From Sphingobium sp. 66-54 (GTDB lineage: Bacteria > Pseudomonadota > Alphaproteobacteria > Sphingomonadales > Sphingomonadaceae), in assembly GCA_001899715.1 (NCBI GenBank), contig MKWI01000003.1, positions 186,001 to 250,000 of the forward strand: a stretch of 64,000 nt of DNA, written 5' to 3'. Each line of letters starts with the position of its first letter. Positions within the stretch are counted from its first letter, which is position 1. The notes beneath the pieces were generated by a model. The model was not told the DNA's origin, searched no databases, and saw only the letters and a list, made by a program, of their open reading frames with translations. A program made the position numbers and the translations under genes. Below, in pieces: positions 33,537 through 43,093 of the stretch.

Positions 33537-35618
33537 ATGAACGGGAAAACCGTGGCTGCATGTGCGGCTCTGTCTCTGGTCATGGGGACCGTCGCCTGGG
33601 CACAGGCACCGGCCGACCCGGCAGACTCCGTCGACAATCTCGCGCGCGACATAGGACGGCTGGAATCGCTGCGGACGGTCAAGAACGTGCAGCGCAGCTA
33701 CACCCACTATGCCCAGTTCGGCCTGTGGACCGGCATGGCGGATCTGTTCGCGGCCAACGGCAAGCTCGTCTGGGGTGACGAGACGATCGAGGGCAAGGCC
33801 GCCATCGCCCGCTGGCTGGCACAGCACGGGGCTCCGGCCGGCACGGTGGCGGGGGCGCTCAACACCGAGATGATCGACGACCCGCTGATCAACCTCTCTG
33901 TCGACGGCAACACCGCCAAGGCACGCTGGCGCGGCATGGCCTACCGGGGAGACGGCAAGGGCCGGGCCTGGATCGAGGGCGGCCTTTACGAGAACGACTA
34001 TGTTCGCGAGGACGGCCGCTGGAAGATCGCCACGTTGCATTATCATCCGCAATATGAGGGTAGCTATGCGGACGGGGTCAGCAATGTCGGCCAGAAGGAC
34101 CTGCCGATCGTGCCCTATCATTTCACGATCGACGAGACCGGCATCCCCATCCCGCCCGCGCAAGGAGCCGCCCCCGCCAGCGGCGCGACGCTCCAGACGC
34201 TTGCTCAGCGCGTCGCCGCGCTGAACGACGAGGACGACGTTCGCAACCTCCAGAACATCTACGGCTATTATGTCGACCTGCGCATGTGGGACGACGTGGT
34301 CGACCTCTTCACCGAGGACAGCGTCATCGAGTTCGGCGGCAAGCTCTACAAGGGCAAGGCCGGCGTGCGGCAGGCGATGGAACTGATGGGACCGGCCGGC
34401 CTCTCCCACGGCGTGCTCAACGATCATCCGCTGTTCGATACCATCGTGAAGGTCTCGCCCGGCGGGCAGGAAGCCTATGCGCGCGGCACCGAGATCGGCA
34501 TGATCGGCGAGGCCGACAAGGAGGCCGCCCATTGGGAGGTCAATGTATTCCGCAACCGCTTCATCAAGCAGGGCGGGCTGTGGAAGATCCGCGAAATGCG
34601 GATCACGCCGGTGATGAAGGCGGACTACAAGACCGGCTGGGGCAATGGCGGCATGCTGGGCGCGGCCAACCCACGCATGCCGGCTCTGCTCGGTCCCAAT
34701 CCGGCGACCGGCAAACCCGTCGCCACCGGCAAGCTCGCCATCGTGTCGGCCAAACCACTGACCGGATCGGTCAAAGCCCGGCTGCTTTCCAGTGCCGCTT
34801 CCATTCCCGATCTGCGCCGCCGTTACCTGCGCTCGCTCGCTTTTGACGGGACGGAGAACGTCTCCTCCGCCTACGGCCATTATCTGGACGATTTCCAATG
34901 GCCGGGCATGTCGGGCATCTTCGCGGTCAAAGGGAACAAGCAATCACCCTTCGCCGGCTATTATTTCGGCCGGGAGCGCATCGCCGGGGCGGCGACCGCC
35001 ATGTATGGCAAGACGCCCGATCCATCGACCGTGATGCGGCAGCGCCTCGCTATCCACTGGCGTATCCAGCCGGTCATCCACGTCTCGCATGACGGGCGCT
35101 CGACCCTGCTGCGCACACGGCTGTTCCACCCCAACACCGGCAAATATGATCCCGCCAGCGGACCCAATCGCGTCGGGACCATCCAGACCGGCATGTATCC
35201 CAACGATCAGGTCGTGCTGGAGGATGGCATCTGGCGGCTGTGGACGGTGACGATCGACGAACCCTATATGATGATGCCGAACTGGCAGGGCGGCTGGTCG
35301 GCCGCCAAGCCTCCGCCGCCGGGCGGCGGCATGCGCGCCAGTCCGCTGCTTCAGCGCTATCCGCCAGACCTGCTGCTGACGGATTTGGGCAAGCGCGAGG
35401 AAGGTTTCGCCGGAGGGACGGGCAAGACCATCAACTGGCCGGATATCCTGCCGATGTGGTTCCATTACCGCAATCCGGTCAGCGGTCGTCAGCCGGGACT
35501 TTACTGGCCCGACTGCGTGCCGTGCGAGTTGCGCCCCGAAAACCGGCTCATCAGCAACGGCTATCAAATGCCACCGACCGGACCGGCGATCGACGGCGTG
35601 GAGGTCAAGGCGCCATGA
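33537..35618 (+). CDS. Exported protein with three SnoaL-like domains, A
   Basis: A 693-residue Sec-exported protein (GKTVAACAALSLVMGTVAWAQA). Three successive NTF2/SnoaL-like units are visible: about residues 35-175 (VKNVQRSYTHYAQFGLWTGMADLF...WKIATLHYHPQYEG), 215-385 (DVRNLQNIYGYYVDLRMWDDVVDLFTEDSVIEF...WKIREMRI) and 425-585 (TENVSSAYGHYLDDFQWPGMSGIF...WRLWTVTIDEPY). It ends with NPVSGRQPGLYWPDC. It resembles protein B at 43094 throughout, including the NPVSGR ending. Single-domain relatives are isomerases, dehydratases or epoxide hydrolases, but a triple exported form has no function known to me. The ATG at 33537 (6 nt after GGAGAGG) is preferred to 33531. It overlaps the next gene by 4 nt. 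Confidence 0.82.
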   Translation: MNGKTVAACAALSLVMGTVAWAQAPADPADSVDNLARDIGRLESLRTVKNVQRSYTHYAQFGLWTGMADLFAANGKLVWGDETIEGKAAIARWLAQHGAPAGTVAGALNTEMIDDPLINLSVDGNTAKARWRGMAYRGDGKGRAWIEGGLYENDYVREDGRWKIATLHYHPQYEGSYADGVSNVGQKDLPIVPYHFTIDETGIPIPPAQGAAPASGATLQTLAQRVAALNDEDDVRNLQNIYGYYVDLRMWDDVVDLFTEDSVIEFGGKLYKGKAGVRQAMELMGPAGLSHGVLNDHPLFDTIVKVSPGGQEAYARGTEIGMIGEADKEAAHWEVNVFRNRFIKQGGLWKIREMRITPVMKADYKTGWGNGGMLGAANPRMPALLGPNPATGKPVATGKLAIVSAKPLTGSVKARLLSSAASIPDLRRRYLRSLAFDGTENVSSAYGHYLDDFQWPGMSGIFAVKGNKQSPFAGYYFGRERIAGAATAMYGKTPDPSTVMRQRLAIHWRIQPVIHVSHDGRSTLLRTRLFHPNTGKYDPASGPNRVGTIQTGMYPNDQVVLEDGIWRLWTVTIDEPYMMMPNWQGGWSAAKPPPPGGGMRASPLLQRYPPDLLLTDLGKREEGFAGGTGKTINWPDILPMWFHYRNPVSGRQPGLYWPDCVPCELRPENRLISNGYQMPPTGPAIDGVEVKAP

Positions 35619-36589
35619 GGGCGAGCAGCCGGACGCGCTGGAGTGCCGCCTTTCTCGCTACGAGCCTGTGCGCCGGGGCAGCCGCCGCACAGGCGCCCTG
35701 CGACCGCGCCTGCACCATCGCCGTGACGGACCGCTATCTCGCCGCCGTGACCAGCCATGATCCCGCCGCGGCACCGCTCGCCGGCGATGTGCGTTTCGTC
35801 GAGAATGCCCGGCGCATGCCGGTCGGCGAGGGCCTGTGGCAGAGCATCACTGGCGGGCCGACCGCCTTCTCGATCCATGTGCCCGATCCGGTCAACCACA
35901 GCGCCGGCTGGATCGGTATGATGGAGCGGCAGGGCAAGCCGGTGCTGGTCGCGCTGCGCCTCAAGCTGGATGGCGACCGGATTGCCGAGGTCGAACACCG
36001 CGTGACGGACGTGCGCGACACCGTGCTCGACCGGCTGAAAACGCCCCGCGCGGGCCTGCTGGCAGACGTCGCCGCCGACAAGCGCCTCGACCATGCGGAG
36101 CTGATCCGCATCGGCGGCAGCTATTACGACGCGCTGGACGATAATGACGGCACCAAAATGCCATTCGCCACCGATTGCCAGCGGCAGGAAAACGGCATGG
36201 TGACAGCCGGCGAAGGCGCGGGAGTCGGCCCCGCCAGCCAGGGCATCTCGCCCATCGCCCGCGACTGCGCGGGCCAGCTCTCCAGTGGTGTGATGACCTA
36301 CATCACCACAGTCGACGACCGGCAGGTGTTCGCCGCCGATCCGCAGACCGGGCTGGCGATGGGCTTTTCCGTCCTGCGCCACCCGATGGACTTCGCGCCC
36401 TACGAGGTCACGAGCATGGACGGGTCCAAGTCGCTCTGGACCAGGGAGCGACTCGGCTATGCCCCGTGGGACAATGTTGCGGCGCACATCTGGAAGATCG
36501 GCGCGGACGGCAAGGTCCACGAGATCGAAGCGATGGGCTTCAGCGCGCCGAGCGGCACCCCGACCCATTGGGATGCGGTCAGCCGCTGA
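35615..36589 (+). CDS. Exported protein of unknown function
   Basis: A 324-residue protein with a Sec signal (RWSAAFLATSLCAGAAAAQA). The mature N-terminus has a cysteine pair (PCDRACTIA) that may form a disulfide, followed by VTDRYLAAVTSHDPAAAPLAGDVRFVEN and a beta-rich middle (WIGMMERQGKPVLVALRLKLDGDRIAEVEHRVTD); later DCQRQENG and RDCAGQLSSG give another possible cysteine pair. The first half reads as an NTF2-type fold. Its ATG overlaps the stop of the SnoaL-repeat gene (ATGA), so the two are co-translated and probably act together in the periplasm. I recognise no named family. Confidence 0.75.
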   Translation: MRASSRTRWSAAFLATSLCAGAAAAQAPCDRACTIAVTDRYLAAVTSHDPAAAPLAGDVRFVENARRMPVGEGLWQSITGGPTAFSIHVPDPVNHSAGWIGMMERQGKPVLVALRLKLDGDRIAEVEHRVTDVRDTVLDRLKTPRAGLLADVAADKRLDHAELIRIGGSYYDALDDNDGTKMPFATDCQRQENGMVTAGEGAGVGPASQGISPIARDCAGQLSSGVMTYITTVDDRQVFAADPQTGLAMGFSVLRHPMDFAPYEVTSMDGSKSLWTRERLGYAPWDNVAAHIWKIGADGKVHEIEAMGFSAPSGTPTHWDAVSR

Positions 36590-36604
36590 TGGGCTGCCGC
36601 TCCC

Positions 36605-37459
36605 TCATTTGAGCGTAGATTTGAACAGCGCGAGCACGGCCGCCCACGCCTTGTCCGCCGCCGCCGCATCATAATTGGCGTTGCCCGGCACCGCGAAGCC
36701 GTGATTGGCTGGGTAGACCTCCACCGTGCCCTTGAGCTTCCCCTCGGCGATGACCTTGCGCAGGTCGTCCTTGTCCTCCGGCTCGCGGGCGTCGTCATCC
36801 TTGGCCTGTGCGACGAAATAGGCCGCATGGGTCTTTGGCACCAGCAGATGCGGGCTGTTGGGCCGCGCGGTCGCCACACCCAGCCCATGGATGCACCCCA
36901 CGGAGGCGATCCGGTCCGGCAGCGCGGCGGCGGTGCGGAAGGCGTAGGACGCGCCGACATCATAGCCGAGCGTGCCGGCCTTGCGCCGTTTCGCGGTCTG
37001 CTTGAGACCATCGAGATAGGCCATATAGGCCACCGCATCGCGCGCGATGCCGTCGTCGGTTGCCGCCGCGCGATAGTCCATCTGCCGCTTGCGCACCTCC
37101 GCATCGCGCATGTCCAGCTCCTCGCCGCTGGCCCTAGCGCTACGATAGAAGGCATTGGGCACCAGCACGACATAGCCCAGCGCCGCCAGCGTGCGGCCCA
37201 TGGCGCGATAGACAGGGCGCAGGCCCGCCAGATCGTGCCACAGGATAACCGCCGGCCACGCCCCCTTACCGGCCGGCGTGAACAGCACCGCGTCGGCCGA
37301 GCCGTCCGGCGTCTGGATGGTCACATCCGCCTCGGTCACGCTCGCCGGCGCACGCGCTGCGGCGGGGAAGGCGAGCAGGATCGAACCGGCGAGAAGGACG
37401 GACCGCCGATCCGCACGCCAGCCGCTTGCCGGCACTGCCTCGATGGAGTTCTCACTCAT
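36605..37459 (-). CDS. Exported dienelactone-hydrolase-like protein with altered nucleophile
   Basis: A 284-residue alpha/beta-hydrolase of the dienelactone hydrolase family with a Tat leader (ADRRSVLLAGSILLAFPAAARA). Family marks: VILWHDLAGLRPVYR, LGYVVLVPNAFYR, and the histidine segment YPANHGFAVPG (H253). The nucleophile elbow normally reads G-x-C-x-G; here it is GYDVG, with D167 in place of cysteine. This could be an Asp-nucleophile enzyme (as in dehalogenases and epoxide hydrolases), or inactive. AAGGAGAGGG precedes the ATG at 37459. It is downstream of Asp-box protein B on the minus strand, 78 nt away, and likely in the same transcript. Confidence 0.82.
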   Translation of the reverse strand: MSENSIEAVPASGWRADRRSVLLAGSILLAFPAAARAPASVTEADVTIQTPDGSADAVLFTPAGKGAWPAVILWHDLAGLRPVYRAMGRTLAALGYVVLVPNAFYRSARASGEELDMRDAEVRKRQMDYRAAATDDGIARDAVAYMAYLDGLKQTAKRRKAGTLGYDVGASYAFRTAAALPDRIASVGCIHGLGVATARPNSPHLLVPKTHAAYFVAQAKDDDAREPEDKDDLRKVIAEGKLKGTVEVYPANHGFAVPGNANYDAAAADKAWAAVLALFKSTLK

Positions 37460-37537
37460 AACCGCCCTCTCCTTGTTCCGCTCGGTGCCACAAACGGCCT
37501 CGTGCCGACTGACCCCGGACACGTCTCGCCATTACGC

Positions 37538-38800
37538 TCAATCGACGGAAAAAATGCTCCGGCAGATATGCCGTACGCCGCCGTTGACCTGGACCTTGTC
37601 GTCCTTGCTGTTGAAATAATAGATCACGCCGACCTTGCCGTCGTCCGTCACCCAGGCATTGGGATAGCCGAGATCCCAGCTTCCGCCGTCATCACGCACG
37701 ATTAGTTCGGGGCCCCACGTCTTGCCCTCGTCCTCGCTCACCGTGGCGCGGATACCGGCGGGCATCAGGCGATAGCCGTAGACCATGACCAGCCGTCCAT
37801 CGGGCAGCCGCACAAGACTGCCGGGCGAGCCGAAATCGTTGACACGCGAGAGGAATTCCCATGTCCGCCCGCCATCGTCGCTGGCGTAGATCTCCGTCCA
37901 CATCACCCCGCGCGGATCGCGCTGCGAGCGCAGCACGCAGAGCATGCGGCCGCTCGGCAGCATGTAGCCGCGCGGATAGAACCAGCGGTGGCCGCCGAAG
38001 CGGAAGGTGCTGGTATAGTCGCCATCCGCATTGCCCCACGGATCGGCCTTTTTGGTGATGAAGGTGAGGAAGTGGAAATCGGTGCCGCGCGGCGGCAGCG
38101 CATAGACGCAGGGGTGGCGGTTCCAGCCTTCCTTGTCGACCTCCATCAGCCAGATCAGCGCCGTGCCGTCCGGGCGGATCAGCACCGAGTTCATGCCGGA
38201 GAGCGAGTTCAGTCCGTCGAGCGGCACCGGAACGGGCGGCCCCCATGTGCGGCCGCGGTCCTTCGAGACGCGCACGTTGGTCCGGCCGGTCGGCATGCCG
38301 AAGGCGGTCCCGGAATTGGCGATGAGGATATTCCTGTCGAGGAAGTCGATCGGCTGAAGGTCGCCCATCGTCTTGACCTTGGCCTGACTCTTGTCCGCAT
38401 TGGCCATCATGTTGAACACCGGCGCCTGCCAGGTGCGGCCATAGTCCTTCGAGCGCAAGGCCACCGATTTGCTGCCCAAACCCTCACGGCCGAGATTGTC
38501 GTGGCTGATATCGTCCGCGTTGCCGTAACGCGTCGTGATGGCCGTGACCTGCTGGAGCAGTTCGCCATCGCCCATGTCCCAATAGCCCATGACGTGCGGC
38601 CAGCCGACCATCTCATTTTCGCGGCGATAAACCACCAGATGATCGACATTGCCGAGCCGCCGGGGCGCCGCATAGCTGCGGATGGTCTGCCCGCGCGCCA
38701 TCGCTGGCAGCAGCAGCCCCAGCGCCGTTCCACCGCCCACGGCACTCCTGCGCGTCAGATTGAAGCCGGTTGCGGGACCTTGTTCGCGCCCGATCGTCAT
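37538..38800 (-). CDS. Exported sialidase-like Asp-box protein B
   Basis: A 420-residue Asp-box beta-propeller with a Tat leader (NLTRRSAVGGGTALGLLLPAMARG). Asp-boxes: SKDYGRTW, SKDRGRTWG, SDDGGRTWE and SEDEGKTWG. Other landmarks shared with paralog A are LDRNILIANSG, GHRWFYPRGYMLPSGRML, DPRGVMWTEIYASDDGG and the end GGVRHICRSIFSVD. Catalytic residues of true sialidases could not be confirmed. Export by Tat suggests it acts on the substrate, probably a glycoside or other oligomer, in the periplasm. It is divergent from AraC regulator B and upstream of the dienelactone-hydrolase-like gene, which suggests joint control by that regulator. Confidence 0.82.
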   Translation of the reverse strand: MTIGREQGPATGFNLTRRSAVGGGTALGLLLPAMARGQTIRSYAAPRRLGNVDHLVVYRRENEMVGWPHVMGYWDMGDGELLQQVTAITTRYGNADDISHDNLGREGLGSKSVALRSKDYGRTWQAPVFNMMANADKSQAKVKTMGDLQPIDFLDRNILIANSGTAFGMPTGRTNVRVSKDRGRTWGPPVPVPLDGLNSLSGMNSVLIRPDGTALIWLMEVDKEGWNRHPCVYALPPRGTDFHFLTFITKKADPWGNADGDYTSTFRFGGHRWFYPRGYMLPSGRMLCVLRSQRDPRGVMWTEIYASDDGGRTWEFLSRVNDFGSPGSLVRLPDGRLVMVYGYRLMPAGIRATVSEDEGKTWGPELIVRDDGGSWDLGYPNAWVTDDGKVGVIYYFNSKDDKVQVNGGVRHICRSIFSVD

Positions 38801-39105
38801 CCCTCTCCCCTCCGTTTGCGGCAGACGCGCGCGGACCGTCCCGCAGCGCTGCCAACCCGGCCTAGAAGCGTTGCGCGGAGGGGGTCAAACGAAAGCGGCC
38901 GGCCTGCCCCTCCGGTAAAAAATGACTGCCCATTCCGTCCTGTCGGGAGTGGCGGCCACCCAGGCGATCGAAAGAATCTGTGCCGCTCTGGAAAATCCAA
39001 TTGCTCTCAAAGTCTGGAGAAAGGCTTGCAAACGGCAAAACGGCCGGGAACAATCCTGCGCCATGCGGGCACGGCCGAGCAGGACCGCACGCAAGGAGAG
39101 GCATA
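38801..39105. promoter_or_regulatory. Divergent promoter region of Asp-box B and AraC B
   Basis: About 300 nt between divergent genes. A small dyad TGGA-AAA-TCCA lies at 38989-38999 and a run GTAAAAAATGAC near 38915. These may include AraC B binding sites, but no repeat shared with the locus A promoters was found by eye. Confidence 0.45.
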
Positions 39106-40056
39106 ATGGAGTCGTTCAGCAGTGACCTGTTGCCGGTCGCGACGCGCGCAACCGACTGGAACCATATTTACTCCCGCCAGCTCAACCATGTCGACTTCAC
39201 GCCGGCCGACCGCCATGCCTTCGCCGCCCGGCTCGGCATGGGGCGGCTGGGGCCTGTCCAGTTCGTCCGCATGAGCACCAACCGCTCCAACATCGAGCGC
39301 ACGCCGCGCCACATCCGCGCAGGCACGCCACGCCTCTATTCCTATCTGCTCCAGGTACGCGGCAGCAGCGTGCTCAACCATTGGGGCCACGAGGCGCATC
39401 TGGAGGCGGGCGATTTCGTGCTGTGCGACAGCGCCGTGCCGCACCGCTTCACGATCGACGACGCCTCCACCGTCATCATGCTGCGGGTGGACGCGCAGAC
39501 GATGCGCGAGCATCTGCCGGCGCCGGAGCAATATTGCGGCCGCCGTCTGCGCAGCGATGTCGGCCTGACGGGTGCAATGTCGGCGATGGTCGAGAAGCTC
39601 GACGCGCAACTCGAAGGCGGCTTCTCTTCGACTTACGACGCCCGCTTTGCGCGCCATCTACTCGAAATGCTGTCGATGACCTATGCCATCGGCTTCGAGG
39701 CGGAGCCGAGCATCTCGGCCATCGTGCGCGGACGGCAGGCGGACATCATCCGCTATATCGAGGAGAATCTACGCGATCCGGAGCTTTCGCCCGCACAGGT
39801 CGCGCGCGGTTTGCGCATGTCGCCGCGCTACCTGCGCACCGTCTTCTCCCGCTCGGGCGAGAAGCTCTCGGCCTACATCATGCGCCGCCGTCTGGAAGAA
39901 TGCGCGCGGCAGATCCGCAACCCGAGCTGGCACGGCCACACGCTGACCGAGATCGCCTTCGGCTGGGGCTTCAACAGCTCGGCGCATTTCACCCGCGCCT
40001 TCCGCGAGCATTTCGGCGTGACGCCGCGCGGCTACCGCCGCAGCGCCAGCAACTGA
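39106..40056 (+). CDS. AraC-family regulator B
   Basis: A 316-residue paralog of regulator A. N-terminal sensing domain with GTPRLYSYLLQVRGSS and EAHLEAGDFVLCDSAVPHRF; C-terminal DNA-binding part with LSPAQVARGLRMSPRYLRTVFS and LTEIAFGWGFNSSAHFTRAFREHFG. The DNA-binding part is nearly the same as in A, so the two may bind similar sites, while the sensing halves are more different. AAGGAGAGG is 5-6 nt before the ATG at 39106. It lies between divergent Asp-box B and convergent TonB receptor B. A terminator hairpin for that receptor lies just beyond its stop. Confidence 0.92.
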   Translation: MESFSSDLLPVATRATDWNHIYSRQLNHVDFTPADRHAFAARLGMGRLGPVQFVRMSTNRSNIERTPRHIRAGTPRLYSYLLQVRGSSVLNHWGHEAHLEAGDFVLCDSAVPHRFTIDDASTVIMLRVDAQTMREHLPAPEQYCGRRLRSDVGLTGAMSAMVEKLDAQLEGGFSSTYDARFARHLLEMLSMTYAIGFEAEPSISAIVRGRQADIIRYIEENLRDPELSPAQVARGLRMSPRYLRTVFSRSGEKLSAYIMRRRLEECARQIRNPSWHGHTLTEIAFGWGFNSSAHFTRAFREHFGVTPRGYRRSASN

Positions 40057-40062
40057 TCCGCT

Positions 40063-40090
40063 CCAAAAAACCGCCGGCCCGGAGGCCGGC
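40063..40090 (-). terminator. Rho-independent terminator of receptor B
   Basis: Stem GCCGGCC (40073-40079) with GGCCGGC (40084-40090); on the minus strand it is followed by GG and six Ts. It is placed ~50 nt after the receptor B stop. Confidence 0.8.
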
Positions 40091-40141
40091 AGCACAAGGG
40101 GACCGGTGGAGCGGACAGCGGGGCGAGCCCCGCGCGCCCGG

Positions 40142-42703
40142 TCAGAAACGCTTGGTAAGCGTCAGATACCATTCGCGCGGCGGCGCCGGCTGGGCGTCTG
40201 TCTGCGGATAGCCGAGGCCCTGATAATCGAACACGTTGCGGTAGTAGAACTTGTTGAACAGGTTCACCACGCCCAGCGCGACCGTGAAATCATGGTCGAG
40301 ATTATCGTAGGTGATGCGCCCGTTGAACAGTGATTTGCCGGGCATCAGATGGTTGTATTTGGTCGAGGTGCCGCTGACCACCTGGCTGCTCTCGTAGGTC
40401 CAGTCGAGCCGGGGCGTGATCGTGCCGCCCAGCATATCGGCGGGGATGCGATACTGGATGCCGGCACTGGCGGTCCAGAACGGGTTGCTCTGGCGGCGGT
40501 TGACCGTGCGCGCCTTGATGTCCGGCGACATGAACTTGGACCAGCCGACCGAGCCGTTGATCGTCAGCCCGTCCGCCGGGTTGATGGTATATTCCGCCTC
40601 GAAACCCCGGATCGTGGCCGGCTGATTGCGGAAATAGCTGCGACCCAGGCAGACGATGCCGCTATTGTCCGGCAGGGTCTGCGTGCTGCACTGCGTCGAT
40701 CCGGCCGGGCCGCCGGGCAGCGGGATGAGCTGCTGGTTGCCGGCCTGCGGCACACCCTTGTCATCCAGCAGCGCTTCGGCGCCGCCGATGGTGGTCGGCC
40801 GGTTCTTGAAGTCGGTATAGAAGGCCGCGACGTTCAGCCGGAGCAGCCGGTCGAACAGATCGAGCTTGGCGCCCAGCTCATAGGCGATGTCCTCGTTCGC
40901 GTCGCTCTGCTCGACCTGCGTGAACTGGAGCGGGCGCGTATTATAGCCCGGCAGCGAATAGCCGGTCGCCGCCGAAGCATAGAGCAGCACATCGTCGATC
41001 GGTTGATAGTTGAGCCCCGCCTTCCAGCTCACCTTCTTGCTGGAGGGCACCACCTTGAAGATGATGTCGGAAGCGGAAGTGCGGAAGCTCACATCCGAGA
41101 TGTTCGAGAAATTCACGACCATCTTGTCGTCCGCATAACGCAGCCCGAGCATCACGCCGAGCTTCTCGCCGAACGGCCGGAGCGTGGCATTGGCGAACAC
41201 CGCCTTGCTGGTCGGTTCATAGGTGGTGTGCAACTGCCGCTGGAGGCCCGAGCTTGCCTGGATGAGCGAGGCATGCTGATCGCCATTGGCGTCGAAATAG
41301 AAGCCGCCGACCACCCAGTCGATGAAGTCGGATTTGCCGGAGAGCCGCAGCTCGGCATGGGTATATTTCTGGGCGAGATGGTTGATGACGTGCTCGACGA
41401 CGAGCGGCATGCCGTCCGTATCGAAGGTGTGGGTCTCGTCCAGATCTCGATAGGCCAGCACGGCGGTCAGGTCGATATCGCTGCCAAGGTCCCAGTTCAG
41501 CTTGCCGGCCACGCCCCAGTTCTTGAGGTTGTTGTGGTTGGGGATCGTGTAGCCGCCACGCGTATATTGCCCCCGCTCGTTGACGAAGCCGGTGGTGCCG
41601 TCTCCATTCGGGTCCGGCGCATAATAAGTATTGCCGGGGATGACCGTGCCGGCCGCGATCCGGTCGGTATAGGTCACATAGGTCGAATAGGGATCGCCGG
41701 TCATGAAGCGCTTGTCGATGATGAGACCGAAATAGGCGGCCTGTGTTTTCATATTGTTGTTGGCGCGGCCGGGATCGACGTCGACGACCGAGTCCGCCGG
41801 ATTTTCGGACAGGTCGCGCAGATAATCGCCGGTGACGGTCAGCTTCACCGCATCGGTGGGCTGCCACATCAGGCTGCCGCGCAGGGCGCGCACGTCCTCG
41901 CCGCCATAATGGCCGATGGTGCAGTCATCCACCTGGTCGAGCCGGGTCGAGTTCTGGAGCGGGCTGGTGAGCGGGAAGGTCCCCGCCAGCTCGGGCGTGC
42001 CGCGCCGGTTCATCTCGCAAGTGAAGTCGAGCAGCTTCTGATAGCCCTCCCGCTTCTTGGAGATGCCGGAGACGAGCAGCGCCGCATTGTCGCTGATCGG
42101 CAGGTTGAAGCCGGCGCGCAGATCGGTGCGCTTGTAGGAGCCGACCGTCGCCTCGACATAGGCCGACGCCTCGTTCGGATTGGGCTGGCGGGCGACGACG
42201 TTGATCGCGCCGGCCAGCGAGTTGCGGCCGAACAATGTGCCCTGCGGCCCGCGCAGCACCTCGATATGGTCGACATCGAGCAGGTCGAAATTGGCGCCGA
42301 GCAGGATCGGATAATAGACGTCGTCGATATAGAAGGCGACCGGCGGCTGGCCGGCAAGGCTGGTGTCGCCCGAGCCGATGCCGCGGATGAAGGCGGAGAC
42401 GCCGGGGCCGAACGCACCCTGCACGCGGCGGAACTGCGAATTGGGCACGGTCGAGGTCAGGTCACCGATATTGGTGATGCCCCGTTCCTGAAGCGCGTCG
42501 GACGTCACCGCCGTGATCGCGATCGGTGTATCCTGCAAATTGGTCGCCTGCCGCGTGGCGGTGACGATGATGTCGGCAATCCCCTCGTTACGCTGATCGG
42601 CTGCCCGCGCTGTCGTGTTGGCCGGCGCCTGGGCCTGCGCCTGCGCGGCGACGGCCAGCAAGACCACGGACGACGCCGAGGCCCATATTGTCCCTTTATG
42701 CAT
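40142..42703 (-). CDS. TonB-dependent receptor B
   Basis: An 853-residue outer-membrane transporter, paralogous to receptor A. Leader ASASSVVLLAVAAQAQAQA, TonB box DIIVTATR, plug with ALQERGITNIGDLTSTVPN, IRGIGSGDTSLAGQPPVAFYIDDVYYPI and VLRGPQGTLFGRNSLAGAIN, the shared cysteines (LLDFTCEM, CTIGHYGGEDVRA), and the terminal EWYLTLTKRF. The plug sequences of A and B are close, whereas the barrel loops differ, so they may take up related but different compounds. AAGGGGAG precedes the ATG. It lies downstream of the SnoaL-repeat B gene on the same strand with a 390-nt gap, so it probably has its own promoter. Confidence 0.95.
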   Translation of the reverse strand: MHKGTIWASASSVVLLAVAAQAQAQAPANTTARAADQRNEGIADIIVTATRQATNLQDTPIAITAVTSDALQERGITNIGDLTSTVPNSQFRRVQGAFGPGVSAFIRGIGSGDTSLAGQPPVAFYIDDVYYPILLGANFDLLDVDHIEVLRGPQGTLFGRNSLAGAINVVARQPNPNEASAYVEATVGSYKRTDLRAGFNLPISDNAALLVSGISKKREGYQKLLDFTCEMNRRGTPELAGTFPLTSPLQNSTRLDQVDDCTIGHYGGEDVRALRGSLMWQPTDAVKLTVTGDYLRDLSENPADSVVDVDPGRANNNMKTQAAYFGLIIDKRFMTGDPYSTYVTYTDRIAAGTVIPGNTYYAPDPNGDGTTGFVNERGQYTRGGYTIPNHNNLKNWGVAGKLNWDLGSDIDLTAVLAYRDLDETHTFDTDGMPLVVEHVINHLAQKYTHAELRLSGKSDFIDWVVGGFYFDANGDQHASLIQASSGLQRQLHTTYEPTSKAVFANATLRPFGEKLGVMLGLRYADDKMVVNFSNISDVSFRTSASDIIFKVVPSSKKVSWKAGLNYQPIDDVLLYASAATGYSLPGYNTRPLQFTQVEQSDANEDIAYELGAKLDLFDRLLRLNVAAFYTDFKNRPTTIGGAEALLDDKGVPQAGNQQLIPLPGGPAGSTQCSTQTLPDNSGIVCLGRSYFRNQPATIRGFEAEYTINPADGLTINGSVGWSKFMSPDIKARTVNRRQSNPFWTASAGIQYRIPADMLGGTITPRLDWTYESSQVVSGTSTKYNHLMPGKSLFNGRITYDNLDHDFTVALGVVNLFNKFYYRNVFDYQGLGYPQTDAQPAPPREWYLTLTKRF

Positions 42704-43093
42704 GTCTACTCCCCTTTTCCTGGACCACGTCCGCCGCTGGCCTCAAGCGGCTGCGGCGTAGGACATCCTCGCCGCGCGGCTCGTGGCGGCGGCGACCCTG
42801 TATGCGAACGGTGCGAACCCGGCGGCCGGCGCCGGAAAATGTGGACAAGCGGCTACACGCGGCGTCGCGGCGGCACGCGACACCCCGGCCACGCGGCCGA
42901 AAGCGCTCATGGCTCCTCTCCTTTGCGGGCGACCCTGGCTATCGTTTCGGAGCGAGGCACCCCGAATGCCTTGGCCCTCGCATGTGCGTTTGGCAGGCCG
43001 CCCCGGAAGAAACTTATCTACAAGGGCGACACGTCATGCATAATTCGGCCCTCCGCCAAGGCACCCGGCTGAGCCCTCCGGATCAGCCCCGCT
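42704..43093. other. Intergenic region upstream of receptor B
   Basis: A 390-nt gap without a plausible gene. It must hold the receptor B promoter and the end of the SnoaL-repeat B transcript. Several long frames antisense to receptor B run into it, but they have the composition of shadows. No strong palindrome was seen. Confidence 0.45.

Noticed and set aside
40349..43072. A 907-codon open frame on the plus strand opposite receptor B
   Set aside because: It is the antisense shadow of a clear TonB receptor; its protein is Arg/Gly/Ala-rich with no motif. The same is true of long frames opposite receptor A, the glycosyltransferase and the Asp-box genes.
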